The notes under the pieces were generated by a model. It saw only the letters and a list, made by a program, of their open reading frames with translations. It was not told the origin of the DNA and made no database searches. This document shows, piece after piece, positions 34,460 to 44,471 of a DNA stretch of 64,000 nt. The position numbers and the translations under genes were made by a program. The first letter of the stretch is position 1, and the number at the start of each line of letters is the position of its first letter. Source of the stretch: an uncultured Roseobacter sp. (GTDB taxonomy: Bacteria > Pseudomonadota > Alphaproteobacteria > Rhodobacterales > Rhodobacteraceae); NCBI RefSeq assembly GCF_947496515.1, contig NZ_CANMDB010000002.1:248001-312000 (forward strand). Direction: 5' to 3'.

Positions 34460-34861
34460 CTAGCTCTTTGTCAGCCGGTCCGCCTTCTTTCGGACAAGGA
34501 CGCCGCGCAGGTCGTGCATGGCGAGCAGCAGTGTATCGGTGACTTCTTCCAGCTGTTCGGGCGTGGCGCGCGATTGCGCCCATTGTGTGGTCAGGTTCAG
34601 GTGATCGACCGCGCGCAGGATATCATCGACCGCGCGGCGCTCCAGCAGATCGCTCCGCGCGCGCATCCAGTCGTCAATCGCGTCTCTGTCAGCGTCGGAC
34701 AAGGCGTGCGCACCTTGCGCTTTCACCTCGCCGTTGCGGATGTTGATCACGGCGATCTGGTCCATCTCGATCCTGCGTTGCCGGTTTTCCGTATCCACAC
34801 GAAACACGGCAGCACCGTTTTCCCGAACGCGGAAGTAATACTCTGGCAGATCGGCGCTCAT
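34460..34861 (-). CDS. conserved hypothetical protein (Rhodobacteraceae-type)
   Basis: A 133-residue protein whose family I cannot name. The first 55 residues form beta-rich sequence (EYYFRVRENGAAVFRVDTENRQRRIEMDQIAVINIRNGEVKAQG). The rest is helical and charged, with many Asp, Arg and Glu (LSDADRDAIDDWMRARSDLLERR), and a Thr- and Leu-rich end. No membrane segment or signal is present. It lies 11 bases upstream of the aspartate aminotransferase gene's end on the same strand, probably separately expressed. The regular codon use and start ATG support a real gene. Confidence 0.7.
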   Translation of the reverse strand: MSADLPEYYFRVRENGAAVFRVDTENRQRRIEMDQIAVINIRNGEVKAQGAHALSDADRDAIDDWMRARSDLLERRAVDDILRAVDHLNLTTQWAQSRATPEQLEEVTDTLLLAMHDLRGVLVRKKADRLTKS

Positions 34862-34872
34862 GGATCCTCCCG

Positions 34873-36819
<1,947 letters not shown>

Positions 36820-36870
36820 CCGGCTGCGTACGTACTATTTTTGTTCTTTTAACGAATTATTGGCGTTTCT

Positions 36871-36896
36871 ATTCCAAATTCCTGGCGAATTGGAAT
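36871..36896. promoter_or_regulatory. inverted repeat upstream of the LdtR-like gene
   Basis: ATTCCAA at 36871-36877 and TTGGAAT at 36890-36896 are perfect inverted repeats with a 12-base spacer; a slightly imperfect extension (AATT/AAATT) lies inside. The dyad ends 19 bases before the preferred start at 36916. It is a natural autoregulatory operator for a MarR-class dimer. A TTGTTC at 36841-36846 could serve as a -35 box. Confidence 0.5.
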
Positions 36897-36915
36897 GAGT
36901 CGGAGCGCTTGGCAC

Positions 36916-37428
36916 ATGAGCAGACAAGAACAAATTCCGCACGATCCCTCCGCCACGAACCGCACACAGGGGTTTATGGTCAGCTATCTGGAGGCATTGT
37001 CGCTGGTCGAACGGCTGCACCGCTTGTTGCTGGATGTCATCAAGGATGAATTCGAACGCGTCGGCGTGCTCGAAATCAACGCGGTTCAGGCGCTGCTGTT
37101 GTTCAACATCGGCGACAACGAAGTGACCGCGGGGGAATTGAAAAGCCGAGGTTATTACCAAGGCAGCAACGTAAGCTACAATCTCAAAAAGCTGGTGGAT
37201 ATGGGCTACATGCACCATCAGCGCTGTGAAATCGACCGCCGCTCTGTCCGGGTTAAGCTTACCGACGAAGGGCAACATATTCGCCGCGTCGTGTCTGATC
37301 TGTTCTCACGCCATGCGGATGGATTGGAAAACAAGGGGGTGCTTGGGCCGGATGGCATCGACAGCATCACAGGCTCGCTCCGCCGGATGGAACGCTACTG
37401 GTCGGATCAGATCCGCTACATCTATTGA
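36916..37428 (+). CDS. ldtR: LdtR-like MarR-family regulator
   Basis: A 170-residue regulator of the LdtR branch of MarR proteins, known in Rhizobiales as regulators of cell-wall L,D-transpeptidase genes. The family-typical run is FMVSYLEALSLVERLHRLLLDVIKDEFERV, then INAVQALLLFNIGDNEVTAGELKSRGYYQGSNVSYNLKKLVDMGYM and the wing DRRSVRVKLTDEG. The ATG at 36916 is chosen because CGGAG lies at about 36900-36905; an ATG at 36895 would sit inside the palindrome at 36871-36896 and leave no Shine-Dalgarno. It overlaps the convergent DUF1194 gene by 7 bases. The target genes are not in the window. Confidence 0.87.
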   Translation: MSRQEQIPHDPSATNRTQGFMVSYLEALSLVERLHRLLLDVIKDEFERVGVLEINAVQALLLFNIGDNEVTAGELKSRGYYQGSNVSYNLKKLVDMGYMHHQRCEIDRRSVRVKLTDEGQHIRRVVSDLFSRHADGLENKGVLGPDGIDSITGSLRRMERYWSDQIRYIY

Positions 37429-38159
37429 CGCTCTGTCGAAGAAATAGCGCTCAACGGCCGACCGCTTAGCTCACGCTTGAGCTTGGCGGTCATTGCTTTT
37501 GCGTAGTCCTCGAACCCCAGTGCCGTCTGGACGAAGGCATCCGGTCCGGTGATCACCTCTGTCCGGAAGTAGGACGACAGCGCGGCGATGTCTGCTTGCC
37601 GTCGGTCGCCCGTTCCCGGCGCATCGGCGCCGATGACCAACGCATTGATCGTGATCCCCCGCGCACCGATGGCGTCCTTGAGGCTGCGAGGACGTGGGCC
37701 GAGGTTGGCCTCGCCGTCACCGGAGATATCGAGCGTGCGCCGCCAGCAATCGGGATGCTCATCAAGAAATGCCGCCCCGGTCTGCATTGCGACACCCAGT
37801 GCGGTGCCCGGGGTCGTCACCCGCCGTTCGGCATTCGCCAGCGCCGCACTGACCTCCGCCAACGTGTCCTCACCGGCAATCTTTGTCCACGGCACGATAA
37901 TGGTCTGATCTGCCGGACCGCTCCATTCAAATACCAGCAGCATCACGGGTGCGGACGGCTCTGTCAGAAACGCCGCCATGACGCCCGGATCAGTCAGGGC
38001 AGTCACGATGCCATCCAGCTGCAACCGATACTCGCGCAGATCGACCGACGCCGATACGTCAAGCCCGAGCGCCAGCGCCTGGCGGCATTTCGTGAACCCT
38101 GCGACAGGCAGGCTTGCCGCTAGCAGCAGGCCCAGCAAACCGGCGCGTACCACCCTCAC
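37422..38159 (-). CDS. DUF1194 protein (von Willebrand A-like), exported
   Basis: A 245-residue protein with a signal peptide (cleavage near residue 22, after ASLPVAGFT). The VWA-like core starts with ALALGLDVSASVDLREY, the DxSxS MIDAS motif for a divalent metal, and contains the LDISGDGEANLGPRPR loop. DUF1194 proteins are secreted or periplasmic with unknown role. It overlaps the second DUF1194 gene upstream by 4 bases, so the pair is translationally coupled, and is about 30% identical to it by eye. It converges with the LdtR-like gene. Confidence 0.87.
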   Translation of the reverse strand: MRVVRAGLLGLLLAASLPVAGFTKCRQALALGLDVSASVDLREYRLQLDGIVTALTDPGVMAAFLTEPSAPVMLLVFEWSGPADQTIIVPWTKIAGEDTLAEVSAALANAERRVTTPGTALGVAMQTGAAFLDEHPDCWRRTLDISGDGEANLGPRPRSLKDAIGARGITINALVIGADAPGTGDRRQADIAALSSYFRTEVITGPDAFVQTALGFEDYAKAMTAKLKRELSGRPLSAISSTERQ

Positions 38160-38860
38160 CCGCCCGTCACCGGAAGGGGACTGACGGCTCCGATGACCCG
38201 CGGGCTTAGTTCCCGTTCCAGCTTGCGGCGCATGGCGCGTTCGTAGTCATCAAATCCCTGGGCAATCTCGATGAAGGCGCCGGGTCCGTGCAGCACTTCG
38301 CGCTGGTAAAAGGCGATCAACCCCGTTTCCGCTTCAAAGTCGGCTCCGTTCACCACCAGCCCATTCACGGTCACGCCGTCGAAAGGAAACTCTGCGTAGG
38401 CCCGACGCGGGCCGAACCCTTCGTTGTTTTGCCCGTCCCCAGCCATATCCAGCGTCCGGAACAGACAATCGGGGCCGCGCCGGAACAACCCGGCACCAAA
38501 GCCGAGCGCATATCCCATGGCCGTGGGGAAATCATTGTGGCTACGGGTGCTGGTGGCCAGAACCTGCGACGCACGCAACAGCACCGCGGGGCTGTCAATC
38601 AGGGTCCAGTCCAGCAGGACCTCCTGATTATACCGCCCTGACCATTCGTAGACGGCAAGTGCCACATGCTGATCGCCCGCAAAGAACGCGGCACGGACCT
38701 CAGGTGCTGCGAGGGCCGCCGCCAACCCGCTGCGCTGCAGTCGGTCCTCCTCTGCATCGACAGAGCTTGAAACGTCAATCGCCAGCACGAGTGCCAGCCG
38801 ACACTCCGCCGAAGCGGGGCCGGCCAGTACCGCGCAGGCCAAAAGACGCGAGAAGATCAC
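38156..38860 (-). CDS. DUF1194 protein (von Willebrand A-like), exported
   Basis: A 234-residue paralogue of the gene at 37422-38159. A GTG at 38860 gives the compact signal peptide MIFSRLLACAVLAGPASA and overlaps the stop of the glyoxalase gene by GTGA; a TTG at 38890 is a longer alternative with a poor n-region. MIDAS motif is LAIDVSSSVDAEEDRLQ, with the LDMAGDGQNNEGFGPRRA loop later. The tandem copies behind a glyoxalase gene are likely co-expressed. Function unknown; a metal-dependent protein interaction role is inferred from the VWA fold. Confidence 0.82.
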   Translation of the reverse strand: MIFSRLLACAVLAGPASAECRLALVLAIDVSSSVDAEEDRLQRSGLAAALAAPEVRAAFFAGDQHVALAVYEWSGRYNQEVLLDWTLIDSPAVLLRASQVLATSTRSHNDFPTAMGYALGFGAGLFRRGPDCLFRTLDMAGDGQNNEGFGPRRAYAEFPFDGVTVNGLVVNGADFEAETGLIAFYQREVLHGPGAFIEIAQGFDDYERAMRRKLERELSPRVIGAVSPLPVTGG

Positions 38861-39285
38861 CAGTGCCCTGTGTTTTCCATGCTCGACCAAGGCTCGGCCG
38901 GGGGCAGGTTGTCACCCTCCTGCAACAACTCGATGGAGATATTATCGGGAGAGCGCACGAAGGCCATGTGCCCGTCGCGGGGCGGGCGGTTGATAGTGAC
39001 GCCGTTGTCCATCAGGGTCTGGCACATCTCGTAGATGTTGCCGACACGGTAGGCGAGATGTCCGAAATGGCGGCTGTCGTCCGGCAGCGCATCGTCGCCG
39101 TCCCAGTTGTAGGTCAGCTCCACGGGGCACTCTTCCTGCCCGGGCGGTGCCATGAAGACCAGCGTGAAACGCCCGCCCTCGCTGTCCATCCGCCGGGTCT
39201 CTTTCAGTCCCAGAAATTCGTAAAACGCCATGGACTTTTCCAGGTCTTTCACGCGCACCATCGTATGCAGGTATCTCAGGCTCAT
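38857..39285 (-). CDS. gloA: lactoylglutathione lyase (glyoxalase I)
   Basis: A 142-residue metal-dependent enzyme that converts the methylglyoxal-glutathione hemithioacetal to S-lactoylglutathione. The two beta-alpha-beta halves show YLHTMVRVKDLEKSMAFYEFLGL with the His ligand, FVFMAPPG..ELTYNWD with a Glu ligand, the HFGHLAYRV His and the late ISIELLQEGDNLPP Glu. Length matches family. The ATG at 39285 has GGAGGGG 4 bases upstream and gives the usual MSLRYLHTMVRV start. It leads the operon with the two DUF1194 genes. Confidence 0.92.
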   Translation of the reverse strand: MSLRYLHTMVRVKDLEKSMAFYEFLGLKETRRMDSEGGRFTLVFMAPPGQEECPVELTYNWDGDDALPDDSRHFGHLAYRVGNIYEMCQTLMDNGVTINRPPRDGHMAFVRSPDNISIELLQEGDNLPPAEPWSSMENTGHW

Positions 39286-39470
39286 GGCCCCTCCGTTGCT
39301 TGTGTATTTCCGTCTGCGGAAGAATAGCACACCGCTGCCATGAGGCCACCCACCTCCGGTAGAAGTGACCACGGCGCAATTCCCGACGCAATACAGGATA
39401 TAGCGTGTTTCGCACGTGAGACAGCCCAGATATAGTCAATGGCGACTCACCCCAATGAGAGGACAGTTCC

Positions 39471-40379
39471 ATGCCGATCAGCCCGGAGCATCAAGCCGAG
39501 ATCGACGCGCTGCGCAGCGCCCCGCAAAGCACGCTGCGGGCGGTTGCCCCGGGGATGGAGCAGCATCTTTACCGGGCTGCGCCGGTGCTGGATCACGGGT
39601 TCGTCCGCGTGATCGACTACATGGGTGACGATGCGGCGATTTGTCAGGCGGCACGGGTGTCCTACGGGCGCGGCACAAAATCAGTGCAGAATGACGAGGG
39701 GCTGATCCGCTATCTGATGCGGCACTGGCATTCAACGCCGTTCGAGATGTGCGAGATCAAGCTTCATGTGAAGCTGCCTGTCTTCGTGGCACGCCAGTGG
39801 ATCCGGCACCGCACGGCCAACGTCAATGAGTACTCCGCGCGCTATTCGATCCTCGACCGGGAATTCTACATCCCCGCGGAGGGTGATCTGGCCGCACAAT
39901 CGGTGGTCAACAATCAGGGCCGGGGCGGGACACTGGAGGGCGAAGAAGCGGCCCGCGTTCTGGAGATCCTGAAGGCGGACAGCAACCGCTGCTATGATAA
40001 CTACGAGGCGATGATCAGCCAGGACGGTCAGGACGGTCTTGCGAGAGAGCTCGCCCGCATGAACCTGCCCGCCAATATCTATACGCAGTGGTACTGGAAA
40101 GTGGATCTGCACAACCTCTTTCACTTCCTGCGGCTGCGGGCCGATGCGCATGCGCAGTACGAGATCCGGGTCTATGCCGATGCGATCTGCGCCATGGTGG
40201 CCGATTGGGTGCCTGCGGCCTACCGGGCGTTCGAGGACTACCGGCTCGGCGGAGCGACGCTTTCTGGCCGGGCGCTGGAGTGCGTGCGCAAGATGCTGGC
40301 GGGTGAAGAGGTCACGCAGGAAACCTCCGGCATGAGCAAGGGCGAGTGGCGCGAGTTTCAGGCCACGTTGAACGGTTAG
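39471..40379 (+). CDS. thyX: FAD-dependent thymidylate synthase
   Basis: A 302-residue flavin-dependent thymidylate synthase making dTMP from dUMP without dihydrofolate production. The ThyX signature [15 protein letters not shown] is intact at about residues 107-121, and the substrate region [30 protein letters not shown] follows. Length is typical of alphaproteobacterial ThyX. The ATG at 39471 has GAGAGGAC just upstream. Its TAG overlaps the TAA of the convergent yejE-like gene. No thyA is in the window. Confidence 0.96.
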   Translation: MPISPEHQAEIDALRSAPQSTLRAVAPGMEQHLYRAAPVLDHGFVRVIDYMGDDAAICQAARVSYGRGTKSVQNDEGLIRYLMRHWHSTPFEMCEIKLHVKLPVFVARQWIRHRTANVNEYSARYSILDREFYIPAEGDLAAQSVVNNQGRGGTLEGEEAARVLEILKADSNRCYDNYEAMISQDGQDGLARELARMNLPANIYTQWYWKVDLHNLFHFLRLRADAHAQYEIRVYADAICAMVADWVPAAYRAFEDYRLGGATLSGRALECVRKMLAGEEVTQETSGMSKGEWREFQATLNG

Positions 40380-41530
40380 CTTTTGTAGGGGTCCAGCGAG
40401 GCGCGCAGCCCATCGCCGAGGAAGTTGAAAGCCAGCACCACAAAGATGATCGGCAGCATCGGGATCGCTGTCCAGGGGTAGATCTCAATGGAGGCGAGGT
40501 TTTGTGCGTCGTTCAGCATGACGCCCCAGCTGACGGCGGGCGCACGCAGGCCAAGACCGAGGAAGCTGAGCGCCGTCTCGCCAAGGATCATCGCGGGGAT
40601 CGACAGCGTGGCCGAGGCGATCAGGTGGCTCATGAAATTGGGTAGCAGATGCCGCCGGATCACCCGGCCGGGCTTGGCGCCCATCATCTCTGCCGCGCGG
40701 ACATATTCCTCCTCCCTCAGGCTGAGGAACTTGCTGCGCACGGCGCGGGCGAGGCCAGGCCAGTCGAGGATCCCCAGAATGATCGAGATGATAAAGAAGA
40801 CCGCCACGGGCCCCCAGTTCGACGGTACGGCGGCGGATAGCGCCAGCCAGAGCGGCAGTTCCGGCAGAGAGCGCAAGACCTCGATCACCCGGTTGATGAA
40901 CCAGTCGGTCTTGCCGCCGAAGTAGCCAGCGATGGCACCAAAGAAGATGCCCAGAGCAAAGGACACGGTGATCCCTATCAGCCCGACAGTCAGCGACAAC
41001 TGCGCGCCGTAGAGAATGCGGCTGAAAACATCACGCCCCAACCTGTCCGAGCCCCAGAGGAAGATCGTGGCACCTTCGGGCGCGCAGAAAAGATGGGTAT
41101 CGGAGGGGATGAAGCCCAGCAGCCGGTACTCCGCCCCCTCGCAGAAGAACTGCAGCGGCATGGGGCGGGTCGTGTCCGTCTCATAGGTCCAGCGGAAATT
41201 CTCCAGATCCGCGGTGGCGGTGGTGGGATAGACATATGGTCCGATGAACTGACCCTCGTGCCAGAGATTGATGGATTGCGGCGGGGCATAGAGGTACTCC
41301 GCACTGCGTTCGTTTGCTGTGTAGGGCGCGATGAACCCTGCAATGGGCAGGATCAGGTAGCAGATCAGCAGGAACAGCCCCGAAATCAGCCCCAGCCGGT
41401 GGCGGCGGAACTTGCGCCAGACCAGCAGCCAGTTGGGCGCGTCCATGTCCGAGCGCTCCGGCGCCGACAGATCCGCGTCATCTGACCACGGGGTCTCGTC
41501 CACAAAGCGGCCATCGGGGAGCTGTTTCAT
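40376..41530 (-). CDS. yejE: peptide / microcin C-type ABC transporter permease YejE-like
   Basis: A 384-residue DppC-class permease with a long N-terminal extension, a large periplasmic domain between spans 1 and 2 (about residues 60-155, including [24 protein letters not shown]) and five further spans. The EAA-like block is [24 protein letters not shown]. YejE is longer than ordinary DppC, which fits. It overlaps yejB by 4 bases and is the last gene of the four-gene operon. Its natural substrate is probably peptides; Yej also imports microcin C in E. coli. Confidence 0.9.
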   Translation of the reverse strand: MKQLPDGRFVDETPWSDDADLSAPERSDMDAPNWLLVWRKFRRHRLGLISGLFLLICYLILPIAGFIAPYTANERSAEYLYAPPQSINLWHEGQFIGPYVYPTTATADLENFRWTYETDTTRPMPLQFFCEGAEYRLLGFIPSDTHLFCAPEGATIFLWGSDRLGRDVFSRILYGAQLSLTVGLIGITVSFALGIFFGAIAGYFGGKTDWFINRVIEVLRSLPELPLWLALSAAVPSNWGPVAVFFIISIILGILDWPGLARAVRSKFLSLREEEYVRAAEMMGAKPGRVIRRHLLPNFMSHLIASATLSIPAMILGETALSFLGLGLRAPAVSWGVMLNDAQNLASIEIYPWTAIPMLPIIFVVLAFNFLGDGLRASLDPYKS

Positions 41531-42555
41531 GCGGCGCGGGCCCCGTAGCGGATACGCGGATCAAGGAGTACGAGCAGCAGATCCGAGACCATCGTACCGA
41601 TGAGTGTCAGAAGGGCCACGAACATCAGGATGAACCCCGCAAGGAACTGGTCCTGCGATTTGAGCGCGGTCAGCAGCGAAGGCCCGATGGTCTGCAACCC
41701 CAGCACCACCGACACCAGCACGGAACCCGAGATCATCGCAGGCAGCAGGTTACCAATGTCGGCGACGAAGGGGTTGAAGGCCATGCGGAGCGGGTACTTC
41801 GCCAGCAGCTTCGAGGGTGCGAGGCCCTTGGCCTTGGCGGTCTCAACGTAGGGTTTGCCCAACTCGTCGAGCATGTTGGCGCGCAGTCGCTGCATCATCG
41901 CCGCAGCCCCGGAGGTGCCGATCACAAAGGTGGGCACAATGAGGTGGATCAGGACCGAACGGACCTTTTCCCAGGACATGGGGGCGCCTTCGAACCGCGG
42001 ATCCATCAGCCCGCCGATCGGCAGATCAAAATACTTGTTACCGTAGTAGAACAGCATGAGCGCCAGCAGGAAATTGGGCGTGGCGAGGCCCAGATAGCCC
42101 ACGAACGCGGCTGAGTAGTCGACCCAGGTTTCCGATTTCGCGGCGGCCAGCACACCGAGGGGTAGGGCGACAAGGTAGACAAAGAGAACGGCAGCGAGGT
42201 TGACCAGCACCGTGAGCCACAGCGCGTCGCCCACGATCTCGGAAACGGGGCGGTCGAACTCAAAGGACCAGCCGAAATTGCCCTGGATGAGCCCGTACCA
42301 GCCCTGCGGCCCCGGTGCCATGCCGACCCAGATCAGATATTGCTCCCAGATGGGCCGGTCGAGCGCGTACTCCACGCGCAGAAACTCGGCCTTAGCGACG
42401 CCTTCTGCCTGTCCTGTGGCGCGCAGCTCGGCGATCTGGTTGCTGAGGTAGTCACCAGGGGGCAGGTTGATGATCACGAAGATCATGATCGACACCACCC
42501 AGAGCGTCAGCAGCATGGTGATGAAGCGGTAGATCGCGTAGCGCAGAAACATCAT
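41527..42555 (-). CDS. yejB: peptide / microcin C-type ABC transporter permease YejB-like
   Basis: A 342-residue DppB-class permease with about six spans. It begins MMFLRYAIYRFITMLLTLWVV and has the family-typical large first periplasmic loop and the EAA block YVETAKAKGLAPSKLLAKYPLRMAF. The ATG at 42555 or 42552 overlaps the yejA stop by up to 4 bases. It pairs with the YejE-like permease to form the channel, driven by the double ATPase at 44464. Confidence 0.9.
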   Translation of the reverse strand: MMFLRYAIYRFITMLLTLWVVSIMIFVIINLPPGDYLSNQIAELRATGQAEGVAKAEFLRVEYALDRPIWEQYLIWVGMAPGPQGWYGLIQGNFGWSFEFDRPVSEIVGDALWLTVLVNLAAVLFVYLVALPLGVLAAAKSETWVDYSAAFVGYLGLATPNFLLALMLFYYGNKYFDLPIGGLMDPRFEGAPMSWEKVRSVLIHLIVPTFVIGTSGAAAMMQRLRANMLDELGKPYVETAKAKGLAPSKLLAKYPLRMAFNPFVADIGNLLPAMISGSVLVSVVLGLQTIGPSLLTALKSQDQFLAGFILMFVALLTLIGTMVSDLLLVLLDPRIRYGARAA

Positions 42556-44471
42556 TGGGTGAGCTGCTGGAAAGGTTCGTCGTAGTAAAACTCATCGACC
42601 CGGTGGATGCCGAAATGCGCGCCTGGATCCCAAGACCATTTCGCCTGTTCCGGTACGTTCCGCAGCCTGTTCGAGACAACGATCGGCTGTGGCGCCTCGG
42701 CCAGAATGCCGATACCGAATTGCTGTTCGGCGTGGATGTCGAGCATCTCTTTCCAGATCGCGAGGCGTTTTTCGCGGTCCTGGGTTCGGTCCCACCGCTC
42801 GCTCAGTCTCATCAGATCCCGTGCGGCGGGTATGTCAGGCTGCTCGCCCACCTCGCCGCGGGTCTGGTAGTATTGTCCCCACTTGGGCCAGGCAAAGAAC
42901 TCCTGTTGCGTAGGTGCCAGATAATCGGGCGGCGTATAGGGCTGCGGCAGCCCGTTGTCCCAGCCGAACCAGACCGCAGCCATGCTGAGGCCGGAGTAGA
43001 CGCGGTTACGCAGGATGTCGCGGTCCAGCGGGCGCATGATCAGCTCTACCCCGATCTCGCGCCAGGTATCGGTGATAATGGCCAGTGCGTTTTCAACCTC
43101 CTTGCGTTCGCCTGCGGTTTCGATCACGAACTCCATTGGCCGACCGTCGGGCAGTTTGCGGATGCCCGATGGTGTCCGCTCGGTCAGCCCCATCTCGTCC
43201 AGCATCGCATTGGCGGCTTCGGGGTCGTAAATGGCCCATCGGGACAGGTTGGAGGGATCGAAGAACGGGCTCTTGGCCAGCGCCGTCATCCCGCCTTCCT
43301 TGGCCAGCCCGAAGTAGAGCGCGCGGTTGATCATGCGCCGGTCGATGGACAGGGACAGCGCACGCCGAAAGCGTACGTCACGCATCACCTCACGCCAGAC
43401 CGGATCGGCGAAATTCAGGTTGGGGTAGATGGCGATCTGGCTCGCAGCCCCATTGCCCCAGAGCAGCACGCGGTAGCCCGCGCCGTCCCGCTCGCCCTTT
43501 TTCAGGATCGAGATGTCGGGAAAGTCGAGCCCGCGCGCCTGCAGATCCACTTCGCCCGCGTTGGCCTTGGCCGCGATCAGCCCGCCGCCCACCACGGTCA
43601 TTTCCACCACGTCGATATAAGGAAGCTGCACACCGCGGCTGTCCGCGCGGTGATAGTAGGGGTTGCGGACAAAGACGTTGCGGCTGGACTGGGTGCCAGA
43701 GGCGTTCATCCAGGGCTGGAGTGTCGGCAGATCCGGGTTGTCGAACTTGTACATGTTGTCCCGGTCGTTGTGCAGCGCAGCCCAAGTGCGCAACCGGGCC
43801 GTCTTGATGGTACGACGCAGGGTCTTGGGGTCCGTGAAGTCGGCGTGAAACTGTTTGAGGTAATGCGCGGGTCGGTAGATATAAAGCGGGCTCGCTTGTG
43901 CCAGCAGTTGCAGAAACTGCGTGTTGGGCTCTGGCCATTCAACGACAACCGTCTGCGCGTCCGGAAAGGACATCTTGGCGAGCTGGTCGTTCACGAACAT
44001 GGATTGGGGCGGGCCTGCGGGGTTGAGCTCTTCGTTGAGCGCCACATGCTCCCACCAGTATTCGAAATCCGCGGAGGTGAAGGGGTGGCCGTCCGACCAG
44101 CGGTGGCCCGGGCGCAGATGCAGGGTGAACCTGCGCCCGTCCTCGACCTCCACATCGCGCAGGATGTCGGGGGCGAGTTCATAGTTCTCGTCGTATCCCA
44201 CCAGCCGCGCGTAGCCATAGACCACCATCTGCCGCACGTCCTTGGACCGCGAGACCAGCGTGCGCAGCGTGCCGCCCTGCGTGCCAAAGCTGCGGCCTTT
44301 GGCGCCCAGATCCACGATCAGGGGTGTGTCGGGCATGCGCGCCTCGACGTCTGGCAGGATTCCGTTGGTGACTTCCTTTTGCCAAAAGCTGCTTTCCTGC
44401 AACGTGGGCGGCTCTGCGCGAACACCAAGGCTCGTCAGACAAAAAAGGAGGACGATGAGGGATCTAAACAT
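42552..44471 (-). CDS. yejA: extracellular solute-binding protein, family 5 (YejA-like)
   Basis: A 639-residue periplasmic binding protein with a signal peptide ([19 protein letters not shown], cleaved near residue 19). The family-5 core is evident from GYARLVGYDENYELAPDILRDVEVEDGRRFTLHLRPGHRWSDGHPFTSADF, FRRALSLSIDRRMINRALYFG and a late YQTRGEVGEQPDIPAA. At around 640 residues it is of YejA size, longer than DppA. The ATG at 44471 is chosen to give a signal peptide; a longer frame from 44588 is antisense to nothing useful and lacks one. It overlaps yejF by 8 bases. Confidence 0.9.
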   Translation of the reverse strand: MFRSLIVLLFCLTSLGVRAEPPTLQESSFWQKEVTNGILPDVEARMPDTPLIVDLGAKGRSFGTQGGTLRTLVSRSKDVRQMVVYGYARLVGYDENYELAPDILRDVEVEDGRRFTLHLRPGHRWSDGHPFTSADFEYWWEHVALNEELNPAGPPQSMFVNDQLAKMSFPDAQTVVVEWPEPNTQFLQLLAQASPLYIYRPAHYLKQFHADFTDPKTLRRTIKTARLRTWAALHNDRDNMYKFDNPDLPTLQPWMNASGTQSSRNVFVRNPYYHRADSRGVQLPYIDVVEMTVVGGGLIAAKANAGEVDLQARGLDFPDISILKKGERDGAGYRVLLWGNGAASQIAIYPNLNFADPVWREVMRDVRFRRALSLSIDRRMINRALYFGLAKEGGMTALAKSPFFDPSNLSRWAIYDPEAANAMLDEMGLTERTPSGIRKLPDGRPMEFVIETAGERKEVENALAIITDTWREIGVELIMRPLDRDILRNRVYSGLSMAAVWFGWDNGLPQPYTPPDYLAPTQQEFFAWPKWGQYYQTRGEVGEQPDIPAARDLMRLSERWDRTQDREKRLAIWKEMLDIHAEQQFGIGILAEAPQPIVVSNRLRNVPEQAKWSWDPGAHFGIHRVDEFYYDEPFQQLTQ

